From: Lentibacillus amyloliquefaciens
GTDB taxonomy: Bacteria; Bacillota; Bacilli; Bacillales; Amphibacillaceae
Assembly: GCF_001307805.1 (NCBI RefSeq)
Contig: NZ_CP013862.1
Span: 2,418,001 to 2,482,000 of the forward strand
DNA: 64,000 nt
Direction: 5' to 3'
This document shows, piece after piece, positions 6,762 through 15,478 of the stretch. Position 1 is the first letter of the stretch; each line of letters opens with the position of its first letter. The notes under the pieces are model-generated. The model was given only the letters and a program-made list of their open reading frames with translations, made no database searches and was not told the DNA's origin. A program made the translations under genes and the position numbers.

Positions 6762-8750
6762 TTGGGTGATATAAAAGAAGGCACCCTATTATGGGAGCCG
6801 GATGAAAAACGAAAACAGCAATCTAAAATCTATGATTATATGAATTGGTTAAGCGAACATAAAAACTTGCAATTTAACGACTATCATTCACTGTGGAAAT
6901 GGTCTGTCAACGAATTGGAGAACTTCTGGACATCAATCTGGGAATATTTTGATATCCAGGCGAAAAACCCGTATGAAACGGTTCTGACATCACATCAGAT
7001 GCCCGGGGCTAAATGGTTCCCGGAAGCAACCGTCAACTACACCGAACATATTTTCAAAGACCGGGACAATGATAAGCCGGCCATCATCCATTCGTCAGAA
7101 TTGCGCGGAACAGAAGAAATAACATGGCAGAAGCTGTACCAGGACACAGCCGCTATGCAGCAAACTTTTAAAAATCTTGGAGTTGCAAAAGGTGACCGTG
7201 TCGTGGCCTATGTTGCTAACATCTATGAAACTGTTGTGGCTTTCCTCGCGACTGCAAGCCTTGGCGCGATTTGGTCGAGTGCATCGCCGGATTTTGGCAC
7301 ACAAAGCGTGATTGACCGGTTTAAACAAATCGAACCGAAAGTGATGGTAACCGTTGATGGCTATCGTTACGGGGGAAAAGATTTTGACCGGATTGATGTT
7401 GTGGAAAATATCCAGTCAAAACTGCCGACTTTGGAAGCAACTATTGCTGTTCCATATTTGAACAAACAACCGGATACCAGCAGAATGAAAAATGTCACGC
7501 TATGGGAAGATGCGGTTGCTGAGTCAGGAACTCTGACTTACGAGCACGTTAACTTCAATGACCCGCTTTGGGTGTTGTTTTCCTCCGGTACGACCGGCAG
7601 ACCGAAGCCGATTGTTCAAAGCCAGGGCGGTATTTTACTGGAACACCTGAAGGCATTGACATTCCACACAGACCTTGGAAAAGACGATCGCTTCTTCTGG
7701 TATACGACAACAGGCTGGATGATGTGGAACTTCCTTGTTGGCGGACTGCTGACCGGCAGTGCAATTATTTTATACGATGGCAACCCGGCCTACCCGGATA
7801 AACGGATGCTCTGGAAATTTGCCCAGGATACGAAGATGACGGTCTTTGGTACCAGTGCGAGCTATATTACCGCCTGCATGAAAGACGAAAAACTGAAGCC
7901 AGCTGAGGAATACGACTTGAGTCATCTCAAGAGTATCAGCTCAACCGGATCCCCACTGCCGCCGGAAGGATTCCAATGGTGCTATGACAATGTGAAAGAG
8001 GATCTTTGGATTGCCTCAGCAAGCGGCGGAACCGATGTCTGCACAGCATTTATATTAGGGGCTCCTATTTTGCCGGTGCATGCAGGGGAACTGCAGTGCC
8101 GTGGTCTCGGTGCAAAAATAGAAAGCTTTGATGATGATGCCAATCCGCACATTGAAGAAGTCGGTGAACTCGTCCTGACTGAGCCATTCCCATCTATGCC
8201 GATTTATTTCTGGAATGACCCGGACGGCAGCAGACTGCATGACAGTTATTTCGATATGTTCCCGGGTATTTGGCGACACGGGGATTACTTGAAAATCACT
8301 GACCGGCATACATGCGTCATCTATGGGCGTTCTGATGCCACGATCAACCGGGGAGGAATCCGAATCGGAACAAGTGAAATTTATCGTGCGGTTGACCATG
8401 TGAACGAAGTCAGTGACAGTCTGATCGTGGATGTTCCAAAAGGCGAGGGAGACTCTTATACACCATTATTCGTCCTGATGAAAGATGGCGAGGAATTGAC
8501 CGAGGATGTAAAGAAAACAATCAAAAGTCAGATCCGGACTCACTGTTCACCTCGACATGTTCCAAGCGGGATTTACGAAGCGCCGGATCTTCCAAAAACA
8601 TTGAACGGCAAAAAACTGGAAATACCAATTAAAAAGATTTTGATGGGCAAACCGGTAAGTGAAGTGGTCAATAAAGGGTCACTGAGCAATCAGGATTCAC
8701 TTGATTATTTTATCCAGTTTGCAAATGATCAAGCCAAAGCAAGCTTCTAG
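6762..8750 (+). CDS. Acetoacetate-CoA ligase (acetoacetyl-CoA synthetase)
   Basis: A 662-residue ANL-superfamily enzyme activating acetoacetate (ketone body/PHB breakdown product) to acetoacetyl-CoA with ATP. The long N-terminal region (LLWEPDEKRKQQSKIYDYMNWL) and overall length distinguish it from acetate-CoA ligase. Motifs: ATP loop LFSSGTTGRPKP around residue 275, TTTGWMMWN, GRSDATINRGGIRIG near 530, and the catalytic-lysine segment LPKTLNGKKLEIP near the C-terminus. The TTG start is preceded by GAAGGAGG. It is a single-gene unit between a consensus promoter with a cre-like site and a strong terminator, indicating carbon catabolite control. Confidence 0.93.
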   Translation: MGDIKEGTLLWEPDEKRKQQSKIYDYMNWLSEHKNLQFNDYHSLWKWSVNELENFWTSIWEYFDIQAKNPYETVLTSHQMPGAKWFPEATVNYTEHIFKDRDNDKPAIIHSSELRGTEEITWQKLYQDTAAMQQTFKNLGVAKGDRVVAYVANIYETVVAFLATASLGAIWSSASPDFGTQSVIDRFKQIEPKVMVTVDGYRYGGKDFDRIDVVENIQSKLPTLEATIAVPYLNKQPDTSRMKNVTLWEDAVAESGTLTYEHVNFNDPLWVLFSSGTTGRPKPIVQSQGGILLEHLKALTFHTDLGKDDRFFWYTTTGWMMWNFLVGGLLTGSAIILYDGNPAYPDKRMLWKFAQDTKMTVFGTSASYITACMKDEKLKPAEEYDLSHLKSISSTGSPLPPEGFQWCYDNVKEDLWIASASGGTDVCTAFILGAPILPVHAGELQCRGLGAKIESFDDDANPHIEEVGELVLTEPFPSMPIYFWNDPDGSRLHDSYFDMFPGIWRHGDYLKITDRHTCVIYGRSDATINRGGIRIGTSEIYRAVDHVNEVSDSLIVDVPKGEGDSYTPLFVLMKDGEELTEDVKKTIKSQIRTHCSPRHVPSGIYEAPDLPKTLNGKKLEIPIKKILMGKPVSEVVNKGSLSNQDSLDYFIQFANDQAKASF

Positions 8751-8775
8751 AAAAAAACCAGTCTTTTATGTGATT

Positions 8776-8812
8776 AAAGAGGATGCCGGATTTTCGGCAT
8801 CCTCTTTTCTAA
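8776..8812 (+). terminator. Terminator of the acetoacetyl-CoA synthetase gene
   Basis: AAAGAGGATGCCG pairs with CGGCATCCTCTTT over 13 bp; AAAG before and TTTTCT after allow use in both directions. Confidence 0.9.
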
Positions 8813-8843
8813 TAAGCTGGTCGCTATGAAATTTTAAAACCAA

Positions 8844-9053
8844 CTATCTGATTGTTTGTTTAACAATGGACCAGATGGACATAAAAAATAAAATTATCAA
8901 AAGTGCTGCAGAAATCATTGCTATCGTTGTCGTAACAATTGATTTGTGATTTATAATCATATAAAAATTCACAAACAACAGCACTGTAACTAGCAATGGG
9001 AATACATATAAGCCACGTTTCCCGTTCATTTTATTCCGCAGTTTCAGTTCCAT
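8844..9053 (-). CDS. Small two-helix membrane protein
   Basis: A 69-residue protein: a basic N-terminus (MELKLRNKMNGKRG), a first membrane span (LYVFPLLVTVLLFVNFYMII), a short polar turn, a second span and a basic tail. AAGAGGTGAG precedes the ATG. The family is not recognised. It converges on the acetoacetyl-CoA synthetase gene and has no obvious operon partner. Confidence 0.6.
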   Translation of the reverse strand: MELKLRNKMNGKRGLYVFPLLVTVLLFVNFYMIINHKSIVTTTIAMISAALLIILFFMSIWSIVKQTIR

Positions 9054-9278
9054 TGAGGCTCACCTCTTAATAACAGGGATGTCAGGAAATTTCAGGTGTA
9101 TATAAGGTATTATCATATGGGCGGCATGATGCCCTTTAACCACCGTAAACCATAATCGTTCATTCCTAGTCTGGGCCATTCCCTGTTTACAGCTATCATA
9201 CACATCCCCTAATGCGATTTTGGGACAGGAAACTGCGAACGGGATTTAATCCAAACAACTATTTATAAGTAAGGTGCC

Positions 9279-9887
9279 TTACTTTGATGGACTTGCCCAA
9301 ATCAGACTTATAATACCTGTCCAATAACTATTCTTGTAATCAATCTTCAAATCAGATTCTTCAACGATTTTCATCATGTTCCGGTCACAATGGCATCCGG
9401 CTGCCTTTTTGAACAACGGATCCGCTATTCTTTGAGCAAACGACAATGCCGAATTTGAGCTGATGCCGTGTTCCATCAACAGGATGGTGCCATCTTTTCG
9501 GCACCAACGGTTAAATTGATTCAATATCCTCGTTGGATGAGGATAGCCGCACATCGTCAACGTGGAAACAATGCAATCAAATGAATTCGCTTCAAAATCC
9601 AGCTCCTCGGCGTCCTTTTGCAGAAATTCCGCATCAATTTGGTAATCTGCAGCAGTTTGCTTGGCACTTTTAATCATCTCAGGGCTGAAATCAACTGCTG
9701 TAACGTGAACATTTTCCTTGTTGTAATGGGGAAAGTTAGCGCCAATGCCAACACCAACTTCCAGGATGTTTCCGTTGGCATTTGCTAAAAGAAGCCTTCT
9801 CCAGCGTTCCAAGTGACGATTGTTGCAGATATTCTTATACATTTTGACATGTTTATCGTATTTTCTGATCAGCTTTTCTTTTTTCAT
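9279..9887 (-). CDS. Class I SAM-dependent methyltransferase
   Basis: A 202-residue methyltransferase with the class I Rossmann motifs: motif I NILEVGVGIGANF (about 40-52), the acidic loop VTAVDFSPEMI, motif II FDCIVSTLTMCGYP and motif III LLMEHGI. The N-terminal helix (LIRKYDKHVKMYK) resembles UbiE/phospholipid N-methyltransferase-like proteins; the substrate is unknown. The ATG at 9887 matches typical family N-termini, although its GAAGGG box abuts it; a TTG at 9908 lacks a site. Followed, 68 bases upstream on the same strand, by the GNAT gene. Confidence 0.8.
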   Translation of the reverse strand: MKKEKLIRKYDKHVKMYKNICNNRHLERWRRLLLANANGNILEVGVGIGANFPHYNKENVHVTAVDFSPEMIKSAKQTAADYQIDAEFLQKDAEELDFEANSFDCIVSTLTMCGYPHPTRILNQFNRWCRKDGTILLMEHGISSNSALSFAQRIADPLFKKAAGCHCDRNMMKIVEESDLKIDYKNSYWTGIISLIWASPSK

Positions 9888-9955
9888 CCCTTCACATCCA
9901 TTCGACAACTGGACGTCCAGTCATTTCAATTAGGCTTTTAGACTAGTGCCGCTTG

Positions 9956-10480
9956 TCATTCCCGGCGCAAAATACCGAACATAAGCATGTCCTCAGGCTC
10001 ACCGTCGCGTGTTAAATATTCCCGTTGACCGCCTTCATGCTTAAAACCGCTCTTTTCATAAGCAGCAATCGCCCGCTTATTGCTCTCAAACACCGTCAGT
10101 TGCACACGATGCAGATTGAGCTCCCTGAACGAAAAGGCCAACCCCAACCTGAGAATTTCCTGACCATATCCTTTGTTCCAATTTGATTGGTCTCCTATTC
10201 CAAGTGACAGCCACGCGTTCCGATTCACCCAATCAATTGAATCCAGCTCCAGAAAGCCGATTAAATCATCCGATTCCAATGTTCGTACAGCAAATAAAAA
10301 TTCATTCGTCTTGAGCTTTTTCAAATACCATTCTTTTAATTCCTCTTCGGTTTTCGGAAAAGCGGGAGACGAATCCATCAATCGGATAAATTCCTCGTCC
10401 TGATGCCACTGTTCTAATATAGATATATCATGTTCTTTAAACCTGGTCAGTTTGATTTTGTCTCCTGTCAGTAATTTCAC
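9956..10480 (-). CDS. GNAT N-acetyltransferase, RimJ/RimL type
   Basis: A 174-residue acetyl-CoA-dependent transferase. The acetyl-CoA loop NWNKGYGQEILRLGLAF (motif A) and NLHRVQLTVFESNKRAIAAYEKSGFKHEG (motif B) are characteristic of the RimJ/RimL-like branch, which modifies protein N-termini or small molecules. The ATG is preceded by GAGAGGGTAAAG. The substrate cannot be told from sequence. It is one of a run of leftward single-domain enzymes. Confidence 0.85.
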   Translation of the reverse strand: MKLLTGDKIKLTRFKEHDISILEQWHQDEEFIRLMDSSPAFPKTEEELKEWYLKKLKTNEFLFAVRTLESDDLIGFLELDSIDWVNRNAWLSLGIGDQSNWNKGYGQEILRLGLAFSFRELNLHRVQLTVFESNKRAIAAYEKSGFKHEGGQREYLTRDGEPEDMLMFGILRRE

Positions 10481-10581
10481 TTTACCCTCTCCCCACCTTC
10501 ATTCTAAAATGCCACATCAAAACGGAGTGGCGTTCTTCTTTGAAACAATACTCGCATCAACGGCCTGAAATTTTTGCACGT

Positions 10582-11175
10582 TTACATTTTAAGTGAATCG
10601 CCCTCCAATAAATGTTCCGTCCTATTATAGAGTTCACAGTTCCAGCTGCGCCCGCATTTTATCAGGGAAGTTAGTGACGTATTCTTCAAGGATTCATCCA
10701 TATTTGAACCGGGACAAAGTGCTTTTAAAAGCGTCTTAATGAATGCTCCGTGGCTGACGATCAATACATTTTGGTTCACATGTTTTTCACTAATCTCATC
10801 AATAAACGCGTTCCCTCTGGAAATAATACTGTCATGTGATTCGAATTGCATATCCAGTTCACGCCAGTTGGGGCCCCATCTCTGGATCCTTTCTTCCTCT
10901 GTTGTTCCTTCAGTAAGCCCTCCGCCTCTTTCACGGAGCCTGGAATCCAAGTTCAGTTGTGTTCCAAGCTTAGCATTCAGAATTTCAGCCGTCTGCTTCG
11001 CCCGCAATAGATCACTGGAATAGACGACATCCCATTCACTTGCTTCCAATCGGTATGCCAAAAGACGAGCCTGACTTAGGCCTTCTTCATCCAAGGGGAT
11101 ATCTGAGCTCCCTTGTGCTCTTCCTTCCTTATTCCATTGTGTAACACCATGACGGACAAATCCGATCGTCGTCAT
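10582..11175 (-). CDS. Histidine phosphatase (phosphoglycerate mutase-like)
   Basis: A 197-residue branch-1 histidine phosphatase. The catalytic RHG is at residues 8-10 (GFVRHGVTQWN), the second-histidine motif VSHGAFIK lies near residue 140, and the acidic loop SDLLRAKQTAE is intact. It resembles YhfR/PhoE-type broad phosphatases more than true glycolytic mutases. The ATG at 11175 follows GGGGGGAG. No linked pathway genes identify the substrate. Confidence 0.85.
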   Translation of the reverse strand: MTTIGFVRHGVTQWNKEGRAQGSSDIPLDEEGLSQARLLAYRLEASEWDVVYSSDLLRAKQTAEILNAKLGTQLNLDSRLRERGGGLTEGTTEEERIQRWGPNWRELDMQFESHDSIISRGNAFIDEISEKHVNQNVLIVSHGAFIKTLLKALCPGSNMDESLKNTSLTSLIKCGRSWNCELYNRTEHLLEGDSLKM

Positions 11176-11371
11176 TTAAGCAGCACTCCCCCCAAAAATA
11201 TTTATTACAAACACTATGACGATGTTAATGCGAATTACATATCTATTTTCCTATTAACTTTCTAAGACTTGGAACCTGTTCAGCCAGTGAATAGTTTACT
11301 GCGCCTTCCCAAAATATTTCTGCAAGCCGCTTTCAGATTTCAAATCCCTTTGGAGGATTATTTAAACGAAT

Positions 11372-11908
11372 CTATTTGGATGCAGGCATATTATTCAGTG
11401 TTTCAAGATAAGTCCGGATTCTATTTTTATTCTTAAGCATAATAACATTCTTTTCCGGCCCCATTTCCTGAAAAGCCTGAAGCCTCTCTCGCATCTTTTT
11501 CTTACGTGAACGATAGGTGGTACAGATAAACTTCAGAAACGTATAGTCTAACTTTTCCTTACATCCATTCCCCATATCAGGCCTGGTTTTGCCGATATGT
11601 GTCAGCCAACGTTTAGTTACTCTATAGAGGCACACAATCAAAGGCAGCTCAAGGTATATAATGGTATCGGCCTTTTCAGCACGAATATCATACGTGCTGC
11701 TGTAGTTGCCTTCGATAATCCACTGCTTGCGGGTGACAATCTCTTTTTGTGCGCTCTTAAAATCTTCTTTTGGTGCTTCCACCCAATTTGGCCGCCAGTG
11801 TAATGCATCGAGATGAAAGACTTCTACATTCAGCCGTTCACCCAATTCACGGGCAAACGTGGACTTCCCCACACCTGCTGAAACGCCCACCACCATGATT
11901 CGGTCCAT
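11372..11908 (-). CDS. P-loop kinase, FlaR/adenylate-kinase-like
   Basis: A 178-residue P-loop NTPase of the type often annotated as topology modulation protein FlaR. Walker A is GVSAGVGKST (8-17), followed by FHLDALHWRPNW, the RKQWIIEGNYSS segment and IYLELPLIVCLYRVTKRW, all typical of this small-kinase group. The substrate is unknown. ATG at 11908 has GGGGAGATG upstream. The gene lies next to a 21-bp tandem repeat. Confidence 0.8.
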   Translation of the reverse strand: MDRIMVVGVSAGVGKSTFARELGERLNVEVFHLDALHWRPNWVEAPKEDFKSAQKEIVTRKQWIIEGNYSSTYDIRAEKADTIIYLELPLIVCLYRVTKRWLTHIGKTRPDMGNGCKEKLDYTFLKFICTTYRSRKKKMRERLQAFQEMGPEKNVIMLKNKNRIRTYLETLNNMPASK

Positions 11909-11957
11909 TATACATCTCCCCGCTATTTACTAAATTCTTTCTGTTGATTCGTGGCAG

Positions 11958-12012
11958 ATCTATAGCGATTCCCGCTCCATCTACAGCGATTTTCGAACAA
12001 TCTACAGCGATT
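11958..12012. repeat. Short 21-bp tandem repeat
   Basis: ATCT(A/T)(C/T)AGCGATT occurs at 11958, 11979 and 12000, exactly 21 bases apart, with variable filler between. It lies between the P-loop kinase and panF. Too short and irregular for CRISPR. Confidence 0.7.
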
Positions 12013-12029
12013 ATCCACTCAATCCGGAA

Positions 12030-13469
12030 TCACGTCTTCTGTCCAACCACTTTTTCCTGAGTGCCCAGGCTTACGAATACATAGGCAAAGAACGACACTA
12101 CAACCGGCATGACGACTGAATGCAGACCGAACGGCTGCGGGAAAAAGCTATCCGATAGAATGTACAGGCCGACCCCGGTAATCATTGAAGCAAGCGCCCC
12201 GTATTTATTGCCTTTTTGCCAATAGAGACCCATCACAATCGGCCAAATAAAAGCTGCTTCAAGTCCGCCAAAGGCAAACAGGTTCAGCCAGATAATCAGA
12301 TCAGGTGGATTCAGTGCCATAAGAAATACGATGACACCGAGAACTGCGGTGACACCGATACTCAGTCCTTTCACGCGCTGATGTGATGCTTTTGGCTCAA
12401 CATAATTCAAATAAACATCCTTTACGATGGATGAACTCACCAGCAAGAGGAGTGAATCGACCGTTGACATGATAGCCGCCATCGGAGCTGCCAGCACGAT
12501 GCCTGCCAGCCAGTTTGGGAGCACTTCCAGGGCAATCAGCGGCATAACTTTATCACCAACTTCAATCCCCGGCAAAATCGGACGGGCGAATACACCGATC
12601 AAATGCATGTTTAACATAATCACACCGACGACAATGGTACCAATAATAATCGCACGGTGCATCGAACGGGAATCTTTATAAGACATCGCTCTCACCGTGA
12701 TCTGCGGCAAAGCTACAACGCCGACACCGACCAAAATCCAGAATGACGACACAAATGCCGGTGTCAGTGTCCCTTCTGCGCCATACGGTGTAATCAAATT
12801 CGGATTTTCCGCACTTAGATCCGAAACAATATTGGAAATACCGCCGCCTGCTATAATCGTCGCAATCAGTAATACAAGTGTTCCAACAAACATGATTGAT
12901 CCCTGAATCGAATCAGTGAGTGCCACTGCCCGAAAACCGCCAATAACAACATAGATAAGCACTAATACTGCAAAAATGAATAGTGCCGTTGTATAAGGGA
13001 TTCCGATCAGAGATTCAATCAAACGGGCTCCGCCAATCCACTGGGCTGCCATCGCTGAAAATAAAAAGATAATGATACTGAATGCCGAAATCAGGACAAC
13101 CCATTTCGATTTGTATCGTTCCTTCAAAAAATCGACCATTGTCAGTGCATTATATTTACGGGTGACAATCGCAAATTTTTTACCAAGGACCATTAACACA
13201 AAGTAGCCGGTTGACACTTGAGTCATTGCCAAGAGCACCCAGCCAAGACCTTCCGTGTAAGCAGTGCCCGGCCCGCCGATAAAACTGCTGGCACTGCCAT
13301 ATGTAGCCGTCATTGTCATTGCCAGGACAAACCCGCCAAGACTTCTTCCGCCCAGAAAATAATCCTGCATAAATGTGTTGGACGATTTTATATATTTACC
13401 TGCCCACACACCTGTGCCAAATATAATTAATATAACACCAATTAATGGAACTAATGCCTGCCAATTCAT
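12030..13469 (-). CDS. panF: Sodium/pantothenate symporter
   Basis: A 479-residue sodium:solute symporter with about 13 membrane helices. The family signature is visible in FLGGRSLGGFVLAMTMTATYGSASSFIGGPG near the N-terminus, with YKSKWVV and the SSFWILVGVGVVALPQITVRAMSYKD loop. Assignment to PanF (Na+-driven uptake of pantothenate, the coenzyme A precursor) rests on overall sequence character and on the preceding YhdT-family gene, a pairing known from PanF loci. Its ATG overlaps the yhdT stop (TAATG), so the two are translationally coupled. Confidence 0.88.
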   Translation of the reverse strand: MNWQALVPLIGVILIIFGTGVWAGKYIKSSNTFMQDYFLGGRSLGGFVLAMTMTATYGSASSFIGGPGTAYTEGLGWVLLAMTQVSTGYFVLMVLGKKFAIVTRKYNALTMVDFLKERYKSKWVVLISAFSIIIFLFSAMAAQWIGGARLIESLIGIPYTTALFIFAVLVLIYVVIGGFRAVALTDSIQGSIMFVGTLVLLIATIIAGGGISNIVSDLSAENPNLITPYGAEGTLTPAFVSSFWILVGVGVVALPQITVRAMSYKDSRSMHRAIIIGTIVVGVIMLNMHLIGVFARPILPGIEVGDKVMPLIALEVLPNWLAGIVLAAPMAAIMSTVDSLLLLVSSSIVKDVYLNYVEPKASHQRVKGLSIGVTAVLGVIVFLMALNPPDLIIWLNLFAFGGLEAAFIWPIVMGLYWQKGNKYGALASMITGVGLYILSDSFFPQPFGLHSVVMPVVVSFFAYVFVSLGTQEKVVGQKT

Positions 13470-13750
13470 TATTCCTCTCCCTCTTCATCAAACGGAACTT
13501 CCACAAACCATTTTTTCACTGCAATAATCACAAGTACTGCCATGACCACAAAACCAAGCACACAACTGTAAAAAAACCATGCCGGCAGCCCAAAGACATA
13601 AGTGTACTCTGAAGGATCCTTTCCTCCAAGACCATATGCAAACGCAAACCACCAGATGAAGTTAAAAACAACCAGTCCAACGCCGATCAGTGCTTCCCGG
13701 TTGGCTGTTTTATAGCGTGGATCACTTTTAGCCGTATTTTCTTCCTGCAT
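13469..13750 (-). CDS. yhdT: YhdT family membrane protein
   Basis: A 93-residue protein with two membrane helices (ALIGVGLVVFNFIWWFAFAYGLG and FFYSCVLGFVVMAVLVIIAV) and a conserved GLPAWFFYSC turn. It matches the YhdT family encoded upstream of panF in many bacteria; by analogy with other symporters it may be a small accessory subunit. AAGGGGATGATAG precedes the ATG, and AT-rich promoter sequence with a TATATT/TATAAT-type box lies about 60 bases upstream. Confidence 0.82.
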   Translation of the reverse strand: MQEENTAKSDPRYKTANREALIGVGLVVFNFIWWFAFAYGLGGKDPSEYTYVFGLPAWFFYSCVLGFVVMAVLVIIAVKKWFVEVPFDEEGEE

Positions 13751-13880
13751 ACTATCATCCCCTTGTTACATCAAAATTCCACGACCAGACTTTTTACGAC
13801 CTTTTTCTCTATATAATATAACATAATACAGCGCATTGTAAATATTCGAAAAATTAAACCGGGATTTTTGAGACAAATTA

Positions 13881-13912
13881 AAAAAGAGCAACCTCTTACG
13901 TTGCTCTTTTTA
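13881..13912. terminator. Terminator of the DUF4064 gene
   Basis: AAAAAGAGCAAC pairs with GTTGCTCTTTTT around a 7-base loop; A-run and T-run make it usable on both strands. It serves the leftward DUF4064 gene. Confidence 0.88.
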
Positions 13913-13919
13913 AAGCATC

Positions 13920-14357
13920 CTATTCGACTGTTTCATGGGTTGCCGGTGCCGGTGCTTTTCGTACCAAACACATAATTCCGGCAATCAGATAGAATAAACC
14001 GCCGAATATCAGCCCTCCAAATGTCGCAAGGGTGCTTACAGCTGCCACTACAATCAAAATAATTCCAGCTGCTTTCGGCTTTTTATCACCTGTCATGAAT
14101 ACGATTGAAAGAATACCGAGAACGACGGCAATTAGCGAAAGAACAATTAAAAACCAGCCGCCTCCCTGGAAAAAACTGAGAACAGTTTCCATGTCAGCTT
14201 GTGCTAATTCCGGCTGCTGCTGCTGGATTTCCTGGCTCGCATCATTCCAAAGCGCTTCATTATTAAAAAACCATACCATCGTGGCTCCCATTAGTGCGAA
14301 AAAACCATAAATAAGTGCGCCAATAATGCTTAATACAACTTCACCTGTTCTGCTCAT
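13920..14357 (-). CDS. DUF4064 domain membrane protein
   Basis: A 145-residue protein with an N-terminal helix (VVLSIIGALIYGFFALMGATMVW), a polar extracytoplasmic stretch rich in glutamine, then three further hydrophobic helices with a glycine-rich GGLIFGGLFYLIAGIMCL end. This is the DUF4064 pattern; the role is unknown. AGGGAGGAG precedes the ATG. Single-gene unit. Confidence 0.8.
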   Translation of the reverse strand: MSRTGEVVLSIIGALIYGFFALMGATMVWFFNNEALWNDASQEIQQQQPELAQADMETVLSFFQGGGWFLIVLSLIAVVLGILSIVFMTGDKKPKAAGIILIVVAAVSTLATFGGLIFGGLFYLIAGIMCLVRKAPAPATHETVE

Positions 14358-14487
14358 TAAAATTTCTCCTCCCTTGCATCTTCGTTATCTTATGCGACGT
14401 TTTCAATGAATTATTCAACGTCTCTATATTTTACTAATTGTACCACATACGCGTCCAATCTTTCCTCAATTAATGAGCGAGTCAATC

Positions 14488-14660
14488 CTCTCACACCCAA
14501 AGCCTCCCACCTAGGATAAACCTCCGGGGGCCGTCCAGAAAATTAATCAGTGCTATTATGTCCCAATACTGATTATACGGCACTCCGGCATAGCGCTGGT
14601 AGGCTTGTACAAAGATTTTGGCTGTAAGGGATCCATAAAGCATTGCCAGATTTTCATTCG
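14488..14660 (-). pseudogene. Possible remnant of an aminoglycoside-phosphotransferase-like gene
   Basis: On the minus strand about 52 codons read NLAMLYGSLTAKIFVQAY then QRYAGVPYNQYWDIIALI and NFLDGPRRFILGGRL before a stop. This resembles the C-terminal end of phosphotransferase (APH/choline-kinase fold) proteins, where a YWDLLALL-like helix is common. There is no start, ribosome site or upstream kinase domain, so it would be a decayed tail. Assigned from memory of the family only. Confidence 0.35.
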
Positions 14661-14717
14661 CTCATTTCTTTTCTGACTGTCATTCTATCAAAGTCAATTT
14701 GGAATTTTAATAAAATC

Positions 14718-14746
14718 CTGACAAAATCGTATCCGTTTGTTACACT
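14718..14746 (+). promoter_or_regulatory. Promoter of the thiamine salvage operon
   Basis: CTGACA (14718-14723), a 17-bp spacer and TACACT (14741-14746), about 30 bases before the riboswitch. Confidence 0.65.
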
Positions 14747-14773
14747 TAGAATGAATAAAACAATATTTTATAA

Positions 14774-14876
14774 CTACTAGGGGTGCCCAAAAAACGCGGG
14801 CTGAGAGGAAAGGCGTCTACAAGCTTTCCGACTCTTACGGACCTGATCTGGCTAACACCAGCGTAGGGAAGTAGTC
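14774..14876 (+). ncRNA. TPP riboswitch (THI element)
   Basis: All conserved blocks of the thiamine pyrophosphate aptamer are present in order: GGGGTGCC, GGCTGAGA, the variable P3 arm, GACCTGATCTGG, then AACACCAGCGTAGGGAAGT. It precedes thiW-thiD-thiM-thiE and is followed by an intrinsic terminator, so binding of TPP would stop transcription before thiW. Confidence 0.96.
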
Positions 14877-14907
14877 TGACAGCAATTTTGATATCAGCTA
14901 TTTCAGG

Positions 14908-14938
14908 AGCCAGGTCCAGACTATGGATCTGGCTTTTT
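14908..14938 (+). terminator. Riboswitch-controlled terminator
   Basis: AGCCAGGTCC pairs with GGATCTGGCT and is followed by TTTTT, 36 bases before the thiW start. This is the expression platform of the TPP riboswitch. Confidence 0.88.
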
Positions 14939-14974
14939 AAATTTCCTTCCGCCCCTAATGAGAGGAGGACTGAA

Positions 14975-15466
14975 TTGAACCGGACACGTTTACTGACAAC
15001 AATGGCCGTTTTTGTGGCGATTGGAACACTGGGCGCACAGCTTCTATGGTTCCCGGCAGGCGTTGCCAAGGCCTATCCTGTACAGCACGCGGTCAACGTC
15101 ATGGCTGCAGTTACACTTGGCCCCGGACCGGCAGTCATCATTGCTTTTATGATCGGTCTTCTCCGCAATATGCTTGGCCTTGGAACATTGCTGGCGTTTC
15201 CCGGGGGCATGATCGGCGCTTTATTGGCTGGTTATCTCTATCGTCTGACTGACAAAAAAGGGTTGGCTGCATTCGGTGAAGCAATAGGCACCGGGATTTT
15301 CGGTTCATTGTTCGCCGTTCCATTCGCCCGTATTCTGCTGGGCAGTTCAGCCGGCGCGCTCTTCTTTATGCCATCGTTTCTCGTCAGCAGTATATCGGGT
15401 GCATTAATCGGCTGGTTTATCGTTTCGAAAGTGAAACAGGCGAATTTACTGGAAAATCACGTATAA
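14975..15466 (+). CDS. thiW: ThiW, ECF transporter substrate-binding subunit
   Basis: A 163-residue membrane protein of five to six helices, the S component that captures the thiazole precursor of thiamine for an energy-coupling-factor transporter; the shared ECF ATPases are not in this window. The PAGVAKAYPVQHAVNVMAAVTLGPGPAV segment and the GLLRNMLGLGTLLAFPGGMIGALLAG stretch are characteristic of ThiW. TTG at 14975 is chosen because AGAGGAGG (14961-14968) precedes it; no ATG fits. First gene of the riboswitch-controlled operon. Confidence 0.92.
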   Translation: MNRTRLLTTMAVFVAIGTLGAQLLWFPAGVAKAYPVQHAVNVMAAVTLGPGPAVIIAFMIGLLRNMLGLGTLLAFPGGMIGALLAGYLYRLTDKKGLAAFGEAIGTGIFGSLFAVPFARILLGSSAGALFFMPSFLVSSISGALIGWFIVSKVKQANLLENHV

Positions 15467-15478
15467 GGAGGTTTTATT

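Noticed and set aside
11958..12012. CRISPR-like array
   Set aside because: Only three 13-bp cores with 8-bp fillers, no cas genes and no AT-rich leader.
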